The notes: a model not told the origin generated them from the letters alone. 64,000 nt of DNA from Corynebacterium hindlerae (GCF_014117265.1 NZ_CP059833.1:2325069-2389068), one strand, 5' to 3'. Counted from the stretch's first letter, positions 8,336 to 19,845 are shown. Numbers and translations are program-made.

Positions 8336-9721
8336 CTATACGGTTGGTAGCTCTGCTTTTGCGTCTTCGCGGAAGATGACTTCTTCCTTTGGGCGTTTGA
8401 AATCAACTGCGAGGCCGATCGCAGCGGCGATCACCACGGGGACAACCCAGCCGAGATCCATGCTGTGCATTGGGGACCAGCCGATCATTGGCTCGATGAT
8501 GTTTGAGCCCCAGCCCAGGGAGTTGAAGCTCATCAGGGCTGCCCAGATGGTGGCAACCGGCAGGGCCAGCTTGAACACGGTGTTGATGCGCCGTCCGAAC
8601 ACTGGCTCCAGCAGGACTAGGAAGATCAGTGCGATGGCTGGTGGGTAGAGGAAGCCGATGATGGGGCCGGCCACAGCGAGTACCGCATCAAGGCCCATGA
8701 TGGACAAGGCGATGGCGATGAGGGTGAACAGGACGGCCCAAATGCGGTAGGACACGCCAGGCATGAGGTGGTTGAAGAACTCAGAGGTGGCGCCGATCAG
8801 GCCGACTGCGGTGGTGAGGCAGGCGAGGAGAACGATCGCGCCGAACACGATCATGCCGGGCTGCCCCATGGTGAGCTTGGCGGCGTCGGCAAGCAGCGAT
8901 GCACCATTTTCGTACTTGCTTGGGTCCGGAATCACCTGGCCGATCACGCCGAGGCCCACGTAGATCACGGCGAGCAGACCACCAGCGATCACAGCAGCGG
9001 TGGAGACCCCGCGGACGAGGGTGTTGCCTTCTGGGAAGCCCTTGTATCGCAGGGCGTTCACGACCACGATGCCGAAGGCGAGCGCTGCGAGGGAGTCCAT
9101 GGTCAGGTAGCCCTCGACTAGGCCGCTGGCAAGTGGGTGCGCGGCGTAATCTTCACCAACCGTGCCCGGGGTGCCATCCAGCTTGACCATGGACAACACG
9201 ACCAGCACCACCAGCAGGATCAGTAGCAGTGGAGTCAGGGCCCTGCCCAGGGCGTCCACGATGCCGGCAGGGTTCAGTGCCAGCGCCAGTGCGATGCCGA
9301 AGAAGATGATGGAGAATACCGCGTTGGCGCCGGTGCCGCTGACCCCAGCGATGGGGACGATAGCGGTCTCAAAGCTAACAACGCCGGTGCGTGGCAGGGC
9401 GTAGAAGCAGCCGATGGACAGGTACACCAGTACCGGGAAAATAAGACCGAAGATGGAGCCGCCCCGTTTTGCCAGGTCTTGGACGTTGTTACCGGTCAGC
9501 GCAATCGCGATCACACCGACGACGGGGAGAGCGACACCGGCGAGGCAGAAACCAATGATGGCTGGCCAGAAGCTGGTGCCGGAGTTCACGCCGAGCATCG
9601 GCGGGAAGATGAGGTTTCCGGCGCCGAAGAACATAGAGAAGAGCATGAAGCTCGTCGTGAGGATGATGGTGGCACGCGACCTACTGCTCAGTGTGGCGGT
9701 AGTGGAGTCCGCGTTGGTCAT
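8336..9721 (-). CDS. brnQ: branched-chain amino acid carrier BrnQ
   Basis: A 461-residue LIVCS-family transporter with about 12 membrane helices. The N-terminal FSMFFGAGNLIFPPMLG is the family hallmark, and YLTMDSLAALAFGIVV is also typical. It imports leucine, isoleucine and valine coupled to sodium. A ribosome binding site AAAGG sits six bases before the ATG. It forms a single-gene unit convergent with the BCCT carrier and is separated from it by repeat A and hairpins. No regulatory leader was recognised upstream. Confidence 0.93.
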   Translation of the reverse strand: MTNADSTTATLSSRSRATIILTTSFMLFSMFFGAGNLIFPPMLGVNSGTSFWPAIIGFCLAGVALPVVGVIAIALTGNNVQDLAKRGGSIFGLIFPVLVYLSIGCFYALPRTGVVSFETAIVPIAGVSGTGANAVFSIIFFGIALALALNPAGIVDALGRALTPLLLILLVVLVVLSMVKLDGTPGTVGEDYAAHPLASGLVEGYLTMDSLAALAFGIVVVNALRYKGFPEGNTLVRGVSTAAVIAGGLLAVIYVGLGVIGQVIPDPSKYENGASLLADAAKLTMGQPGMIVFGAIVLLACLTTAVGLIGATSEFFNHLMPGVSYRIWAVLFTLIAIALSIMGLDAVLAVAGPIIGFLYPPAIALIFLVLLEPVFGRRINTVFKLALPVATIWAALMSFNSLGWGSNIIEPMIGWSPMHSMDLGWVVPVVIAAAIGLAVDFKRPKEEVIFREDAKAELPTV

Positions 9722-9860
9722 GGGGAACCTTTCAAAAGTCTTATTTCATGGTGCTGATGACCCGGCCACAATGGGTGGTAGTGGCGCGGGGTCTGATCGA
9801 GCAAGAAGTTAAGGGGATCGGAAAAGATAGTACCGGCCGTCCCATATCTTGAGAAAATTT

Positions 9861-11705
9861 CTAGGACTTAAATCCAAATTTTTGGAGCTTTCTGCGATTT
9901 TCCAGGGAGTCTTCGGCGGTGAGGGCCAAAAGCTCAGCATAAATACCACCCGTTTGGGCGAGTTCGGCTGGGCTACCAACTTCGTCAACACGGCCATCAA
10001 CCAGGGTGATGATCTTGTCCACACTCGCGATAGTCGACAGCCGGTGCGCAATGATCATGGTGGTACGACCCACCATCAACTCGTCCAGGCCCTTCTGCAC
10101 CGCGCGCTCCGCCTTGGTATCGAGCGCCGACGTGGCCTCGTCCAGCACCAGCACCGGCGCGTCCTTGAGGATCGCGCGGGCCACCGCCACGCGCTGCTTC
10201 TGGCCACCGGACAGACGAAGTCCGCGCTCACCGATGACGGTGTCGTAGTCGTCGGCAAACTTTGTGATGAACTCGTGTGCATTCGCTTTCCTCGCGGCGT
10301 CCAGGATCTCTGCCTCGCTCGCCCCCGGGCGACCATAGGCGATGTTCTCCCGGATCGTGCCGGAAAACAGCGCCGCCTCCTGGAACACCACACCCACGGA
10401 TGCGCGTAGCGTGGCGTTGTCCAGTTCCGCGACATCGCGCCCGCACACGGTCATGCTGCCGGAACTCGGCCGATACAGCCCCAACAGCAGATTCACCAGG
10501 GTGGATTTGCCACCACCCGACTCACCGACCAATGCGATCCGCTCCCCGGCCGTCGCAGAGAAGGTCACGTCGTGGATGACCTGCTCGTCGGTGTAGCCGA
10601 AGCTCACACTGTTAAAACCGATCACCGGTTCGTCGGGGCGCGGGGTGAGGGGCTGAGCTTGCTCGGGCGCCAGCTCCGGTGCTGAGCTTGCCGACGTCGC
10701 AGCCAACAGTTGCTTATTCGCCGTCGGCTCCGGGACCTGCGCCATCACCTCAAAGTAGTCCTTGGAACCCGCCACAGCGCGCTGCGCCGTGTCCACGAGG
10801 TAGCTCATCATGAACACCGGTTGTTTTGCCATGTTGATGAGCTGCAGCAGCAACACCAGGTCGCCCAACGTGAAGTAGCCGTGGAGGGTGCGGTAGAACA
10901 GCACGGCATAGATGCCGAAGAACACCAGGTTTAGGGCGCTGCCACGTGCGAAATCCATGGTGTGCCAGTAGCGGGACTGCTGCCGGGTCAGCGACACCGT
11001 GCGAGCATACCGGGCACCGAACCCGCCTAACTCGCGCAGCTCGGAGACGAAGGATTTGACCACCTTCACCTGGCCCACGACCTCCGCGAAGCGACCACCG
11101 GCTTGGTCGATTTCGCTGTTTTTCTCGCCTTCAATGCGCTGCCACTTCTTGGAGGTCAGGGTTGTCAGCCACATGTACAGCGGGAAAATGATGGCCAGGA
11201 GTGCCGCCAGCGGCCAGTAGTACCACCCTGTGATCGCCAGCACCGCGACGGTGGTGATGAGCATGGGGAAGAAGTTGTTGGAAAAGGACTGGAGGAATTG
11301 AGTGATCGACGTGATCGACCTGTCCAGGCGTGCGATTATCGTGCCGGTCACCTGGTTATCAAAGTATTTCTGCGGCAGGCTGAGCAACCGGGCGAAATAC
11401 CGTGTGGAGAGAATCTGACGCATCCGGGCCGCCATCACATCGCCCACGTATCCGCCCAGATTGTGGATGGTGGTGTTGGCCAGCTCCGCGACTAGCAACG
11501 CCACCGCGAGCATGACAATGGTTCGAGTGACGCTGTCTGGGGTGACCTCACCACTGACAGCGGACACGATCGTGTTGGTGGCTGACCGCAGAATAAACGG
11601 CGTGACCAGCGACAGCGCCGCCACCGATACCGAGGCGCAAATGACGCCGAGATAAAAGGGCCAGAGAGCGGAAGTGCTCCGCAAGATTCGAGCTAAAGAA
11701 CGCAC
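9861..11705 (-). CDS. ABC exporter half-transporter (membrane domain fused to ATPase)
   Basis: A 614-residue protein with an N-terminal six-helix exporter membrane domain (about residues 15-310) and a C-terminal ATPase. The ATPase has Walker A GESGGGKST, signature LSGGQKQRV and Walker B VLVLDEATSALD, followed by the H-loop in IIAHRLSTIA. All motifs are intact, so it should work as a homodimer or with a partner. An Ala/Pro-rich linker (residues ~325-350) joins the domains. The start is GTG, preceded by GGGAAAG. Substrate unknown; lipids, drugs or peptides are all possible for this family. Divergent from the lipoprotein gene at 11796. Confidence 0.88.
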   Translation of the reverse strand: MRSLARILRSTSALWPFYLGVICASVSVAALSLVTPFILRSATNTIVSAVSGEVTPDSVTRTIVMLAVALLVAELANTTIHNLGGYVGDVMAARMRQILSTRYFARLLSLPQKYFDNQVTGTIIARLDRSITSITQFLQSFSNNFFPMLITTVAVLAITGWYYWPLAALLAIIFPLYMWLTTLTSKKWQRIEGEKNSEIDQAGGRFAEVVGQVKVVKSFVSELRELGGFGARYARTVSLTRQQSRYWHTMDFARGSALNLVFFGIYAVLFYRTLHGYFTLGDLVLLLQLINMAKQPVFMMSYLVDTAQRAVAGSKDYFEVMAQVPEPTANKQLLAATSASSAPELAPEQAQPLTPRPDEPVIGFNSVSFGYTDEQVIHDVTFSATAGERIALVGESGGGKSTLVNLLLGLYRPSSGSMTVCGRDVAELDNATLRASVGVVFQEAALFSGTIRENIAYGRPGASEAEILDAARKANAHEFITKFADDYDTVIGERGLRLSGGQKQRVAVARAILKDAPVLVLDEATSALDTKAERAVQKGLDELMVGRTTMIIAHRLSTIASVDKIITLVDGRVDEVGSPAELAQTGGIYAELLALTAEDSLENRRKLQKFGFKS

Positions 11706-11795
11706 AGCTTTCCCATCAAAATAGTTGGTGACCTAGCTACAATATCCCTTTGAGACGGGCAACGGTCCGTGAGAAGTTACATAACAAGGTGCCAT

Positions 11796-12317
11796 ATGAA
11801 ACACATACCCCTGATTTCTACAAGCCTCGCAGTCGCGCTGGTGCTTACTGGTTGCGCACCCCTGGGTGAGAAACTAAATGGCAAAACAGCGGCGCAAGCA
11901 GGGGCGGAAGAACAGGTAGCGGTGACCGAGACCCCTAAACCGGAATTCTCCGCCAAGCAGGTACCGCCGACGACGGCCCAAAGCCCATTCGATACCGTCA
12001 CCGACGAAGGCCTCGGAGTGGAGTGGCAGATCCGCTCCGTGCGCCAGGGGCCGACGGGCGGTGCCCAGATCCTCATCAGGATGAAAAATCTCAACAAAGA
12101 TTTCGCGGTCCCACCATCAGCAATCGGCGACCCAACGCTGAGCTCCGCCGGCGGGAACGTCGCCCTGATGCAGGTGCCTGATCAAGGTCTGGATGCACCG
12201 CTGGGCGCCCTGGCGGAAACAACGATCAGCTACACCTTTAACACCTCACCGTGGAACCTCAGCAATGCCGAGCTCAAACTCGGCAACGCTGTGTTCAAGG
12301 GCTACCTGTCTCGCTAG
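11796..12317 (+). CDS. putative secreted lipoprotein
   Basis: A 173-residue protein starting MKHIPLISTSLAVALVLTGC, a lipoprotein signal with lipobox LTGC, so it is probably anchored on the outside of the membrane. A polar, Ala/Gln/Thr-rich linker follows, then a compact domain with GLGVEWQIRSVRQG and AETTISYTFNTSPWNLS, which looks like an immunoglobulin-type beta fold. I do not recognise the family. The ATG at 11796 was chosen because it begins a proper signal peptide; an upstream in-frame start would put unrelated residues in front. Its end overlaps the convergent crtI end by 4 bp. Confidence 0.7.
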   Translation: MKHIPLISTSLAVALVLTGCAPLGEKLNGKTAAQAGAEEQVAVTETPKPEFSAKQVPPTTAQSPFDTVTDEGLGVEWQIRSVRQGPTGGAQILIRMKNLNKDFAVPPSAIGDPTLSSAGGNVALMQVPDQGLDAPLGALAETTISYTFNTSPWNLSNAELKLGNAVFKGYLSR

Positions 12318-13783
12318 AGCCGCCCTTCTTCTCGCAGCCTGGTCAGCACGTTGTCAGCGCTGATCAGGCACATCGGGAGCCCAACGCCAGGAGTGGTGGT
12401 GGCGCCAGCAAAATACAGCCCAGCTACTTTCGCAGTGGCGTTGCTGCCTCGCAGGAACGCCGATTGACGCAGGGTGTGTGCCAACCCAATCGCGTTGCCC
12501 TGCCAGGCGTGATAGCGCTCAGCAAAGTCCGTCGGGGCGATGCTGGCACGCGTGACGACGTTCCCCGCAATCGAGGTGCCGGTGCGGGCGTCGATAAGCG
12601 CGATAGTGCGATCGATGATCTGCTCGATGTGCGGGTCGCCGGCAGCGCCAAAATCCTCCCGCGCGGACACCGGGATCAGCACGAAAACATTAGAGTGCCC
12701 GGCAGGTGCACAATCCGGGTCAGTAGCCGACGCCTTGCATACATAAATCGAGCGGGATACCCCAGAACCGGAATCCAAGGCCGTGAAGTCCTCGTCCCAG
12801 TCGGCGTTAAGCAACAACTGGTGGTGCACCAGCTCCGGTAGCTCGCCTCGCACTCCCAGCAGCGCCACCACACAACTAATTCCCGGATCTTTGCGACTCC
12901 ACTTGATACTGCGTTGCTCCGGGCGAAGCAACATCTCTGTGTGATGCATATCCGCAGCAGAAACCACAATGTCAGCGGGAATATGTTCCCGGCCGTGCTC
13001 GGTGCGCACCCGCACCCCAGTAACTTTCTTGGCACAGGTGATTTGTTCCACCTCGGTGGCGGTTCGGATCTGCACCTTGTTCTGGCGGGCCAGCTCGGCA
13101 ATCACAGCGATGAGCTGAGAAAAACCGCCCATGGGGTAGCGCACGCCCTCCACCAAATCCGTGTGGGAAAGCAGGTGATACATCGCCGGGGTTCGCTTCG
13201 GGGCGCTGGAGAGGAATACCGCCGGATACTCCAACACCTGGCGGATCCGAGGGTCTGTGAAATCCCGGGATACCCACTGGTGCAAATTCAACGTCAGTAG
13301 CTGCGCCAACAGCGCGAGATTACCCAGTATGGGGCGCGTCATAAACGGCCATAGGGAGCTGAACGTGGTGTACAAAAAGGAGTCCACTGCCACTCGGTAC
13401 GTCAAGGACGCAGTATCTAAATATTCGCGGGTCTTTTCGCCCGCGCCGGGCTCGAAGGATTCGAACAGCTCCGGGGCGTGGCCCGTTGTTACATCGAAAG
13501 GCTCATGACCTTCCGGAAACACGCGATAAGCAGGGGAGAGATCCACCAAGTCCAGCTGTTCTGCGGTGGATGTGCCCACGGAGGCAAAAAACCTGTCGAA
13601 GGCTTCCGGCATGAGGTACCAGCTCGGGCCCGTATCAAAGACGAACCCGTCCTGCTCGAGGCGTCCCGCCCGCCCGCCTAGCTCCGGGTTTTTCTCCACC
13701 AGTGTCACGTCGAGGCCTTCGTGACCGAGCAGGGTGGCCGTCGCTAAGCCAGCTATGCCACCTCCAATAACCACTGCACGCAT
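12314..13783 (-). CDS. crtI: phytoene desaturase CrtI
   Basis: A 489-residue FAD-dependent oxidoreductase. The dinucleotide-binding motif VIGGGIAGLATATLLGHEG is at residues 5-23, followed by EKNPELGGRAG. The C-terminal motif GLYFAGATTTPGVGLPMCLI is the bacterial-type phytoene desaturase signature. It converts colourless phytoene to lycopene (or a related polyene) at the membrane. The gene starts inside the crtB stop codon (TAATG), so the two are translationally coupled. No crtE or cyclase gene follows: the next gene is convergent. Confidence 0.93.
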   Translation of the reverse strand: MRAVVIGGGIAGLATATLLGHEGLDVTLVEKNPELGGRAGRLEQDGFVFDTGPSWYLMPEAFDRFFASVGTSTAEQLDLVDLSPAYRVFPEGHEPFDVTTGHAPELFESFEPGAGEKTREYLDTASLTYRVAVDSFLYTTFSSLWPFMTRPILGNLALLAQLLTLNLHQWVSRDFTDPRIRQVLEYPAVFLSSAPKRTPAMYHLLSHTDLVEGVRYPMGGFSQLIAVIAELARQNKVQIRTATEVEQITCAKKVTGVRVRTEHGREHIPADIVVSAADMHHTEMLLRPEQRSIKWSRKDPGISCVVALLGVRGELPELVHHQLLLNADWDEDFTALDSGSGVSRSIYVCKASATDPDCAPAGHSNVFVLIPVSAREDFGAAGDPHIEQIIDRTIALIDARTGTSIAGNVVTRASIAPTDFAERYHAWQGNAIGLAHTLRQSAFLRGSNATAKVAGLYFAGATTTPGVGLPMCLISADNVLTRLREEGRL

Positions 13784-14643
13784 TAGCGCTCCTTCAACCG
13801 TGGGGCGCAGGCCGCCGCCTTGCCCGCCAAAAAAGTCTTCCGCACCGCCGGTACCCGCACCCGCTGCGCGGCAATGTCAGACAACGTCGCAGCATCGAGG
13901 CGGTCAGTGAGGTCCTCGAACAGGTAGTACGCCGCCAGGACTCCGGTGCGCGCCGAGAGCGGCAGCACTGGAATCCCCAGATAAGCAACCCGCAGGTCCT
14001 CCCGAATTTCCGCGATGAGATCCGCTTTCGCGTCCTCGGTGAGCTCAACATAATGACGCCCCAACGCGGTGTCATCCGTGTGATAATCACGCAGAAAATT
14101 AATCAGCTGAAACGCCTTCCCCAAATGACGCGCGGCCACCACACAATTGGCTTGCGCCCGATCATTCAACGGACGCCGATGCGTGAAAATACTCAAACAC
14201 ATCAAGCCAATAACCTCGGCTGAACCGAACACATATTCATCACGGGACGCCGGCGTATGCCAGCCCGGAGTCACATCACTGCGCATCGAGCTGAAAAACG
14301 CCCGCAAATGCTCCGGTTCGATGCCACAGGTGCGACAGGTCCCAGCGAAAGCATGAAGCGCTGGATTCGGCGAAAACTGTAGCTCAATGGCATCGAAGGT
14401 GTCCTGTTCGAAACGATCCAACGCCTGCTTAATTTGTTCCGGAGCAAGCCCTGCCTCCGCGCCGACACCATCAACAATCTCATCTGCAATGCGCACGACC
14501 GCATACAAGTTTCGGATATGCACGCGGGTATCCGGCGCCAACAAAGAAGTGGCGAGCGAAAAACTAGTGGAGTAAGAAGCGATGACAGTTCCAGCCGCCT
14601 GGGCAGACATCCGGTTGAATTTTTCCAGAGGGGTCACTGGCAC
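13783..14643 (-). CDS. crtB: phytoene synthase CrtB
   Basis: A 286-residue squalene/phytoene synthase that condenses two geranylgeranyl diphosphates into phytoene. The first Asp-rich motif is in VVRIADEIVDG (around residue 49-59) and the second in QLINFLRDYHTDDTALGR (around residue 180), both needed for magnesium-diphosphate binding. First gene of the crtB-crtI pair and divergent from idi. The longest start is GTG 14643; a second GTG at 14637 lies 6 bases after TAGGGT and may be the true leaderless start. Confidence 0.92.
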   Translation of the reverse strand: MPVTPLEKFNRMSAQAAGTVIASYSTSFSLATSLLAPDTRVHIRNLYAVVRIADEIVDGVGAEAGLAPEQIKQALDRFEQDTFDAIELQFSPNPALHAFAGTCRTCGIEPEHLRAFFSSMRSDVTPGWHTPASRDEYVFGSAEVIGLMCLSIFTHRRPLNDRAQANCVVAARHLGKAFQLINFLRDYHTDDTALGRHYVELTEDAKADLIAEIREDLRVAYLGIPVLPLSARTGVLAAYYLFEDLTDRLDAATLSDIAAQRVRVPAVRKTFLAGKAAACAPRLKER

Positions 14644-14729
14644 ACCCTAAACTCGCACAACATCATGTCTTCCATAATCTCATGCCCCGTGCTACAAAAC
14701 CCAGCCACAACCAGCTACGGTGTGTAGCT

Positions 14730-15284
14730 ATGACTGTGAGCCCAGAACTGGTCGTGCTGACCGACGCAGCCGGAAACCCACGAGGTACCGCTCCCAAAGC
14801 GACCGTACACACCACCGACACCCCACTTCACCTGGCCTTTTCCTGCTACGTCACCCGGGAAGACGGGGCGCTGCTCATCACTCGTCGCTCGCTGCACAAA
14901 CTCACGTGGCCCGGGATCTGGACGAACTCCATGTGCGGGCACCCAGGACCGGGGGAGTCCTTCGACAGCGCCATCCACCGACGTGCCAGCGTAGAACTCG
15001 GACTCCCTGCTGGCTCACTATCCGATATCACGTGTATCTTGCCGTCGTTTGAGTACCGGGCGACAGACTCCTCTGGGGTCGTCGAATGGGAAATCTGCCC
15101 CGTGCACCACGCCGTGCTCGCAGCAGGAGTCGACGTGGCACCATCCGCCGCGGAAGTGGACTCGCATGTCTGGGTGCGGCCTGCGGACCTAATTAATGCC
15201 GTGACCAGCGCCCCGTTCGCCTTTAGCCCGTGGATGGTGGAGCAGCTGTCCCACGCAGAACTTCGCAACGCGCTGTTGCGGTAG
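14730..15284 (+). CDS. idi: isopentenyl-diphosphate delta-isomerase, type I
   Basis: A 184-residue Nudix-fold enzyme that interconverts IPP and DMAPP, feeding carotenoid, quinone and polyprenol synthesis. The active-site region TNSMCGHPGPGESFDSAIHRR (Cys and metal-binding His) is present, as is the catalytic glutamate region SGVVEWEICPVHHA. I chose ATG 14730, which lies 8 bases after a possible -10 box TACGGT; an upstream ATG at 14682 would add 16 unrelated residues. It is transcribed away from crtB, so the two probably share a control region of under 90 bp. It ends 2 bp from the convergent maltokinase gene. Confidence 0.92.
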   Translation: MTVSPELVVLTDAAGNPRGTAPKATVHTTDTPLHLAFSCYVTREDGALLITRRSLHKLTWPGIWTNSMCGHPGPGESFDSAIHRRASVELGLPAGSLSDITCILPSFEYRATDSSGVVEWEICPVHHAVLAAGVDVAPSAAEVDSHVWVRPADLINAVTSAPFAFSPWMVEQLSHAELRNALLR

Positions 15285-15286
15285 AG

Positions 15287-16432
15287 CTACGCTCCGATCA
15301 GGCGCTTGACTGCCTCCAGCGGGATGTGTAGCCAATCCGGTCGGTTGTTGGCCTCATACACCACTTCGTACAGGGCTTTGTCCAGGACGAGGGCGTCGAG
15401 AAGCGGGCTGGCCTGCGCCCCGTAGGCCTCCAGCATGGCAGCGGCACAATCCGCAGCCCAGCCCTCTGGATCCGCCAGATTGGAACCAAAGTGGGCGGCG
15501 TAACCGAACGACCTGATGAAGCCCGCTAGGTCTTGCAGCGGGGAGAACATCTGCCTGCGCTCGGCCAGTGGCCGGGCGGGCTCTCCCTCGAAGTCAATCA
15601 GCAAGTATTTATCCTGGGTGCGTAGGATTTGGCCCAGGTGAGCGTCGCCATGAATGCGCTGCACCGTGGCTGTCCCCGTTGCTGCCCGGGCGTACAACTC
15701 CCGGATGGCAGGCTCGAATGGACGCAACACCTCGGCTTGAGCGATCAGTGATTCCAATCGATCTGACAGCCCCTCCACTAGGGACGCTGCGGCCACCTGC
15801 TCCGTTCCGAATGCTGTGGTCAGGTCCCGGTGGACTGCGCTCAGTGCCGTCCCGATCAGGCCTGCTTCCTCGGTAAACGGCTGCATGTCTGTGGCGTAGT
15901 GTAGGGCGAGATCCCACCCTTCGCGGGAGCCGGCGGCGAAATCCTGCACCATGGCCGTGACATAGGTGTCCCCCGACCACTCGATGGTGGAATACGCGCG
16001 CAGGGCCGGGACGTATTTGCAGCCAACGTGGGATAGCCCAGAGAGCAACTCGACATCGGGGTTGATTCCTGGCTCCAGTTTGCGGAAAATTTTAGCTATC
16101 GCCGGGGATTCACCGGAGAAGATCACGGAGGAATTCGACTGCTCGGCGGCCGAGATCTTCACCGACCCATCCTCCGGAACGACAGGGCGGGACAGCACCT
16201 CGAGTTCTCCCATGCCGAAGGCCTGCTCCGCCAGGAATGCGTCCCGCAGTGCCGCGAGTTCATCTGGCAGCACGTCGTCGTCGCCGGAGAGCACCAGCTG
16301 GTACAAGTCACCGTCGATGTCGGCCAGCACCCAGCGAGCGTCGCCCACTGGGGTGGATTGCAGCTGGGTCAGTGAGGTGATTCCGGCTTGTTTGGACCGG
16401 AAAAAGCGTTGTGCGGCAAGGTTTTCGTACAC
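15287..16432 (-). CDS. mak: maltokinase (maltose-1-phosphate forming)
   Basis: A 381-residue kinase of the aminoglycoside-phosphotransferase fold. The catalytic loop is RIHGDAHLGQIL and the metal-binding segment LIDFEGEPARPLAERR, both diagnostic of Mak/Pep2. It phosphorylates maltose using ATP; the product feeds GlgE alpha-glucan synthesis in relatives. At 381 residues it is shorter than the mycobacterial enzyme of roughly 450, mostly through a brief N-terminal region. Start codon is GTG. It follows treS by 14 bp in the same direction, which matches the TreS-Mak pathway. No glgE is in the window. Confidence 0.92.
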   Translation of the reverse strand: MYENLAAQRFFRSKQAGITSLTQLQSTPVGDARWVLADIDGDLYQLVLSGDDDVLPDELAALRDAFLAEQAFGMGELEVLSRPVVPEDGSVKISAAEQSNSSVIFSGESPAIAKIFRKLEPGINPDVELLSGLSHVGCKYVPALRAYSTIEWSGDTYVTAMVQDFAAGSREGWDLALHYATDMQPFTEEAGLIGTALSAVHRDLTTAFGTEQVAAASLVEGLSDRLESLIAQAEVLRPFEPAIRELYARAATGTATVQRIHGDAHLGQILRTQDKYLLIDFEGEPARPLAERRQMFSPLQDLAGFIRSFGYAAHFGSNLADPEGWAADCAAAMLEAYGAQASPLLDALVLDKALYEVVYEANNRPDWLHIPLEAVKRLIGA

Positions 16433-16446
16433 GTCGTATGCCCCCT

Positions 16447-18198
<1,752 letters not shown>

Positions 18199-18205
18199 AC
18201 CCACC

Positions 18206-18211
18206 AGCGTA
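18206..18211 (-). promoter_or_regulatory. -10 box TACGCT of treS-mak
   Basis: TACGCT on the minus strand ends 7 bases before the treS ATG (18198), the spacing seen at other leaderless starts here. Confidence 0.45.
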
Positions 18212-18285
18212 GGCAAAGTGCTGCTGTCATGTCGTGCCCGTCACTGTTATGGTTAGTGACATAGCTAACACCAAAGGAGACCTCT

Positions 18286-19845
18286 ATGAGAAACCTCAAG
18301 CTCGGTGCTATCGCACTAGCAGCGGGAACCTCTGCACTTGCTGTCTATGATTTCGTGCAACCCAAGCACTCCATCAGGCGGAATTTTCCCGTTGTCGGCC
18401 GAGCTCGTTGGATCGCGGAATCCCTCCGCGCTCCAGTCCAGCAGTACTTCGTGGAATCTGACACGGACGGCGCACCATTTGACCGCGAGACCCGCACCAT
18501 GGTGTACCAGCAAGCAAAGAACCTTGGCGCTGAGGAAGCATTCGGAACTGAGCGTGACCTGCTTAAGCCTGGTCGTGATCACATCATGCACTCCGCACAT
18601 CCAGCGCCGATGATGACCGAGGCTCCGAAGGTGCGTCTCGGCGGGCCGGATTGCACCCAACCCTTCGACATTCCGCTGTTCAACATCTCCTCCATGTCCT
18701 ACGGCTCGCTATCCAAGAACGCCGTGCTGGCCATGAACAAGGGCGCCGCGATGGGTGGCTTTGTCCACGAAACCGGTGAAGGTGGCCTTACCCAGTACCA
18801 CCTGAAATACGGCGCTGACCTGGTGTGGGAGATCGGCTCCGGCTACTTCGGCTGTCGCAATGCTGACGGAACCTTCAGCCCGGAGAAGTTCGCGGAAAAA
18901 GCCAAGATCCCGAATGTGAAGGCCATCCTGATCAAGCTCAGCCAGGGCGCGAAGCCAGGCATGGGCGGTATGCTGCCGGGCGAGAAGGTCACCGCTGAGT
19001 TGGCGGAAATCCGCGGCATCCCGGAGGGGGAGGACTGCCTGTCCCCAGCGAGCCACAGCGCCTTCACGACGCCCACCGAGCTTATGCACTTTGTAAAGAA
19101 GCTCCGCGATCTCTCTGGCGGTAAACCAGTGGGCTTCAAACTGTGCGTCGGCACCCGTCATGAGGTGCTTTGTATGGTCAAGGCGATGGTGGCTACCGGG
19201 ATTACCCCGGACTTCATCACCGTTGATGGGGCGGAAGGCGGCACGGGTGCCGCGCCGCTGGAGTTCCTAGATCGCGTGGGTACGCCACTGTCCGAAGGGC
19301 TCATCGTGGTGCACAATGCGCTGGTGGGATGCAATTTGCGTGAGAATATCGCAATCGGCGCTGCCGGCAAGATTGTCGGCGGTGCGGACATTATCCGCCG
19401 TTTGGCGATCGGCGCTGACTTCACCAACTCTGCCCGCGGCATGATGATGGCGGTCGGCTGCATTCAGGCCAAGGAATGCCACTCCAACGAATGCCCCGCA
19501 GGCGTCGCGACCCAGAACCCGCGCTTCTACCGTGGCCTTGACGTGGACAATAAGGCTGAGCGTGTGAAGAACTACCAGGCCAACACCCTCAAGTCCGCGA
19601 TGCGTATTTTGTCTGCCATGGGACTGACCGACTTCCGCGACCTGGGCCCCGCCCACATCGTGCGACGCATCGACCCGACCCAGGCCCGCCCCTACGAAGA
19701 TATTTTTGACTGGCTGGCACCCGGATCTTTGCTGAACAACGAAGCCCCGTACGACTGGCAGCGCGACTTTGATCGCGCCTCCGCTGACACCTACACCGTG
19801 CCACCAACCCGCGCTGGCTTGGTGCGTACCCGACAGGAGCCTTAA
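18286..19845 (+). CDS. FMN-dependent glutamate-synthase-like protein, membrane-anchored
   Basis: A 519-residue protein equivalent to the FMN/iron-sulphur domain of the glutamate synthase large subunit, without the glutaminase domain. The barrel shows FNISSMSYGSLSKNAVLAM, ETGEGGLTQYH and TVDGAEGGTGAAP. The three cysteines that hold the [3Fe-4S] cluster appear in CIQAKECHSNECPAGVATQ. The N terminus has a hydrophobic stretch (residues 6-22), suggesting a membrane anchor or signal. Ammonia-dependent glutamate synthesis has been proposed for such stand-alone proteins, but the physiological reaction is not settled. It abuts the next gene (TAA then GTG), so they are probably co-transcribed. Confidence 0.85.
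   Translation: MRNLKLGAIALAAGTSALAVYDFVQPKHSIRRNFPVVGRARWIAESLRAPVQQYFVESDTDGAPFDRETRTMVYQQAKNLGAEEAFGTERDLLKPGRDHIMHSAHPAPMMTEAPKVRLGGPDCTQPFDIPLFNISSMSYGSLSKNAVLAMNKGAAMGGFVHETGEGGLTQYHLKYGADLVWEIGSGYFGCRNADGTFSPEKFAEKAKIPNVKAILIKLSQGAKPGMGGMLPGEKVTAELAEIRGIPEGEDCLSPASHSAFTTPTELMHFVKKLRDLSGGKPVGFKLCVGTRHEVLCMVKAMVATGITPDFITVDGAEGGTGAAPLEFLDRVGTPLSEGLIVVHNALVGCNLRENIAIGAAGKIVGGADIIRRLAIGADFTNSARGMMMAVGCIQAKECHSNECPAGVATQNPRFYRGLDVDNKAERVKNYQANTLKSAMRILSAMGLTDFRDLGPAHIVRRIDPTQARPYEDIFDWLAPGSLLNNEAPYDWQRDFDRASADTYTVPPTRAGLVRTRQEP

Noticed and set aside
8181-8648. Plus-strand coding frame across repeat A into brnQ
   Set aside because: It arises from the palindromic repeat and antisense brnQ; the peptide resembles the one over copy B only because the DNA is repeated.
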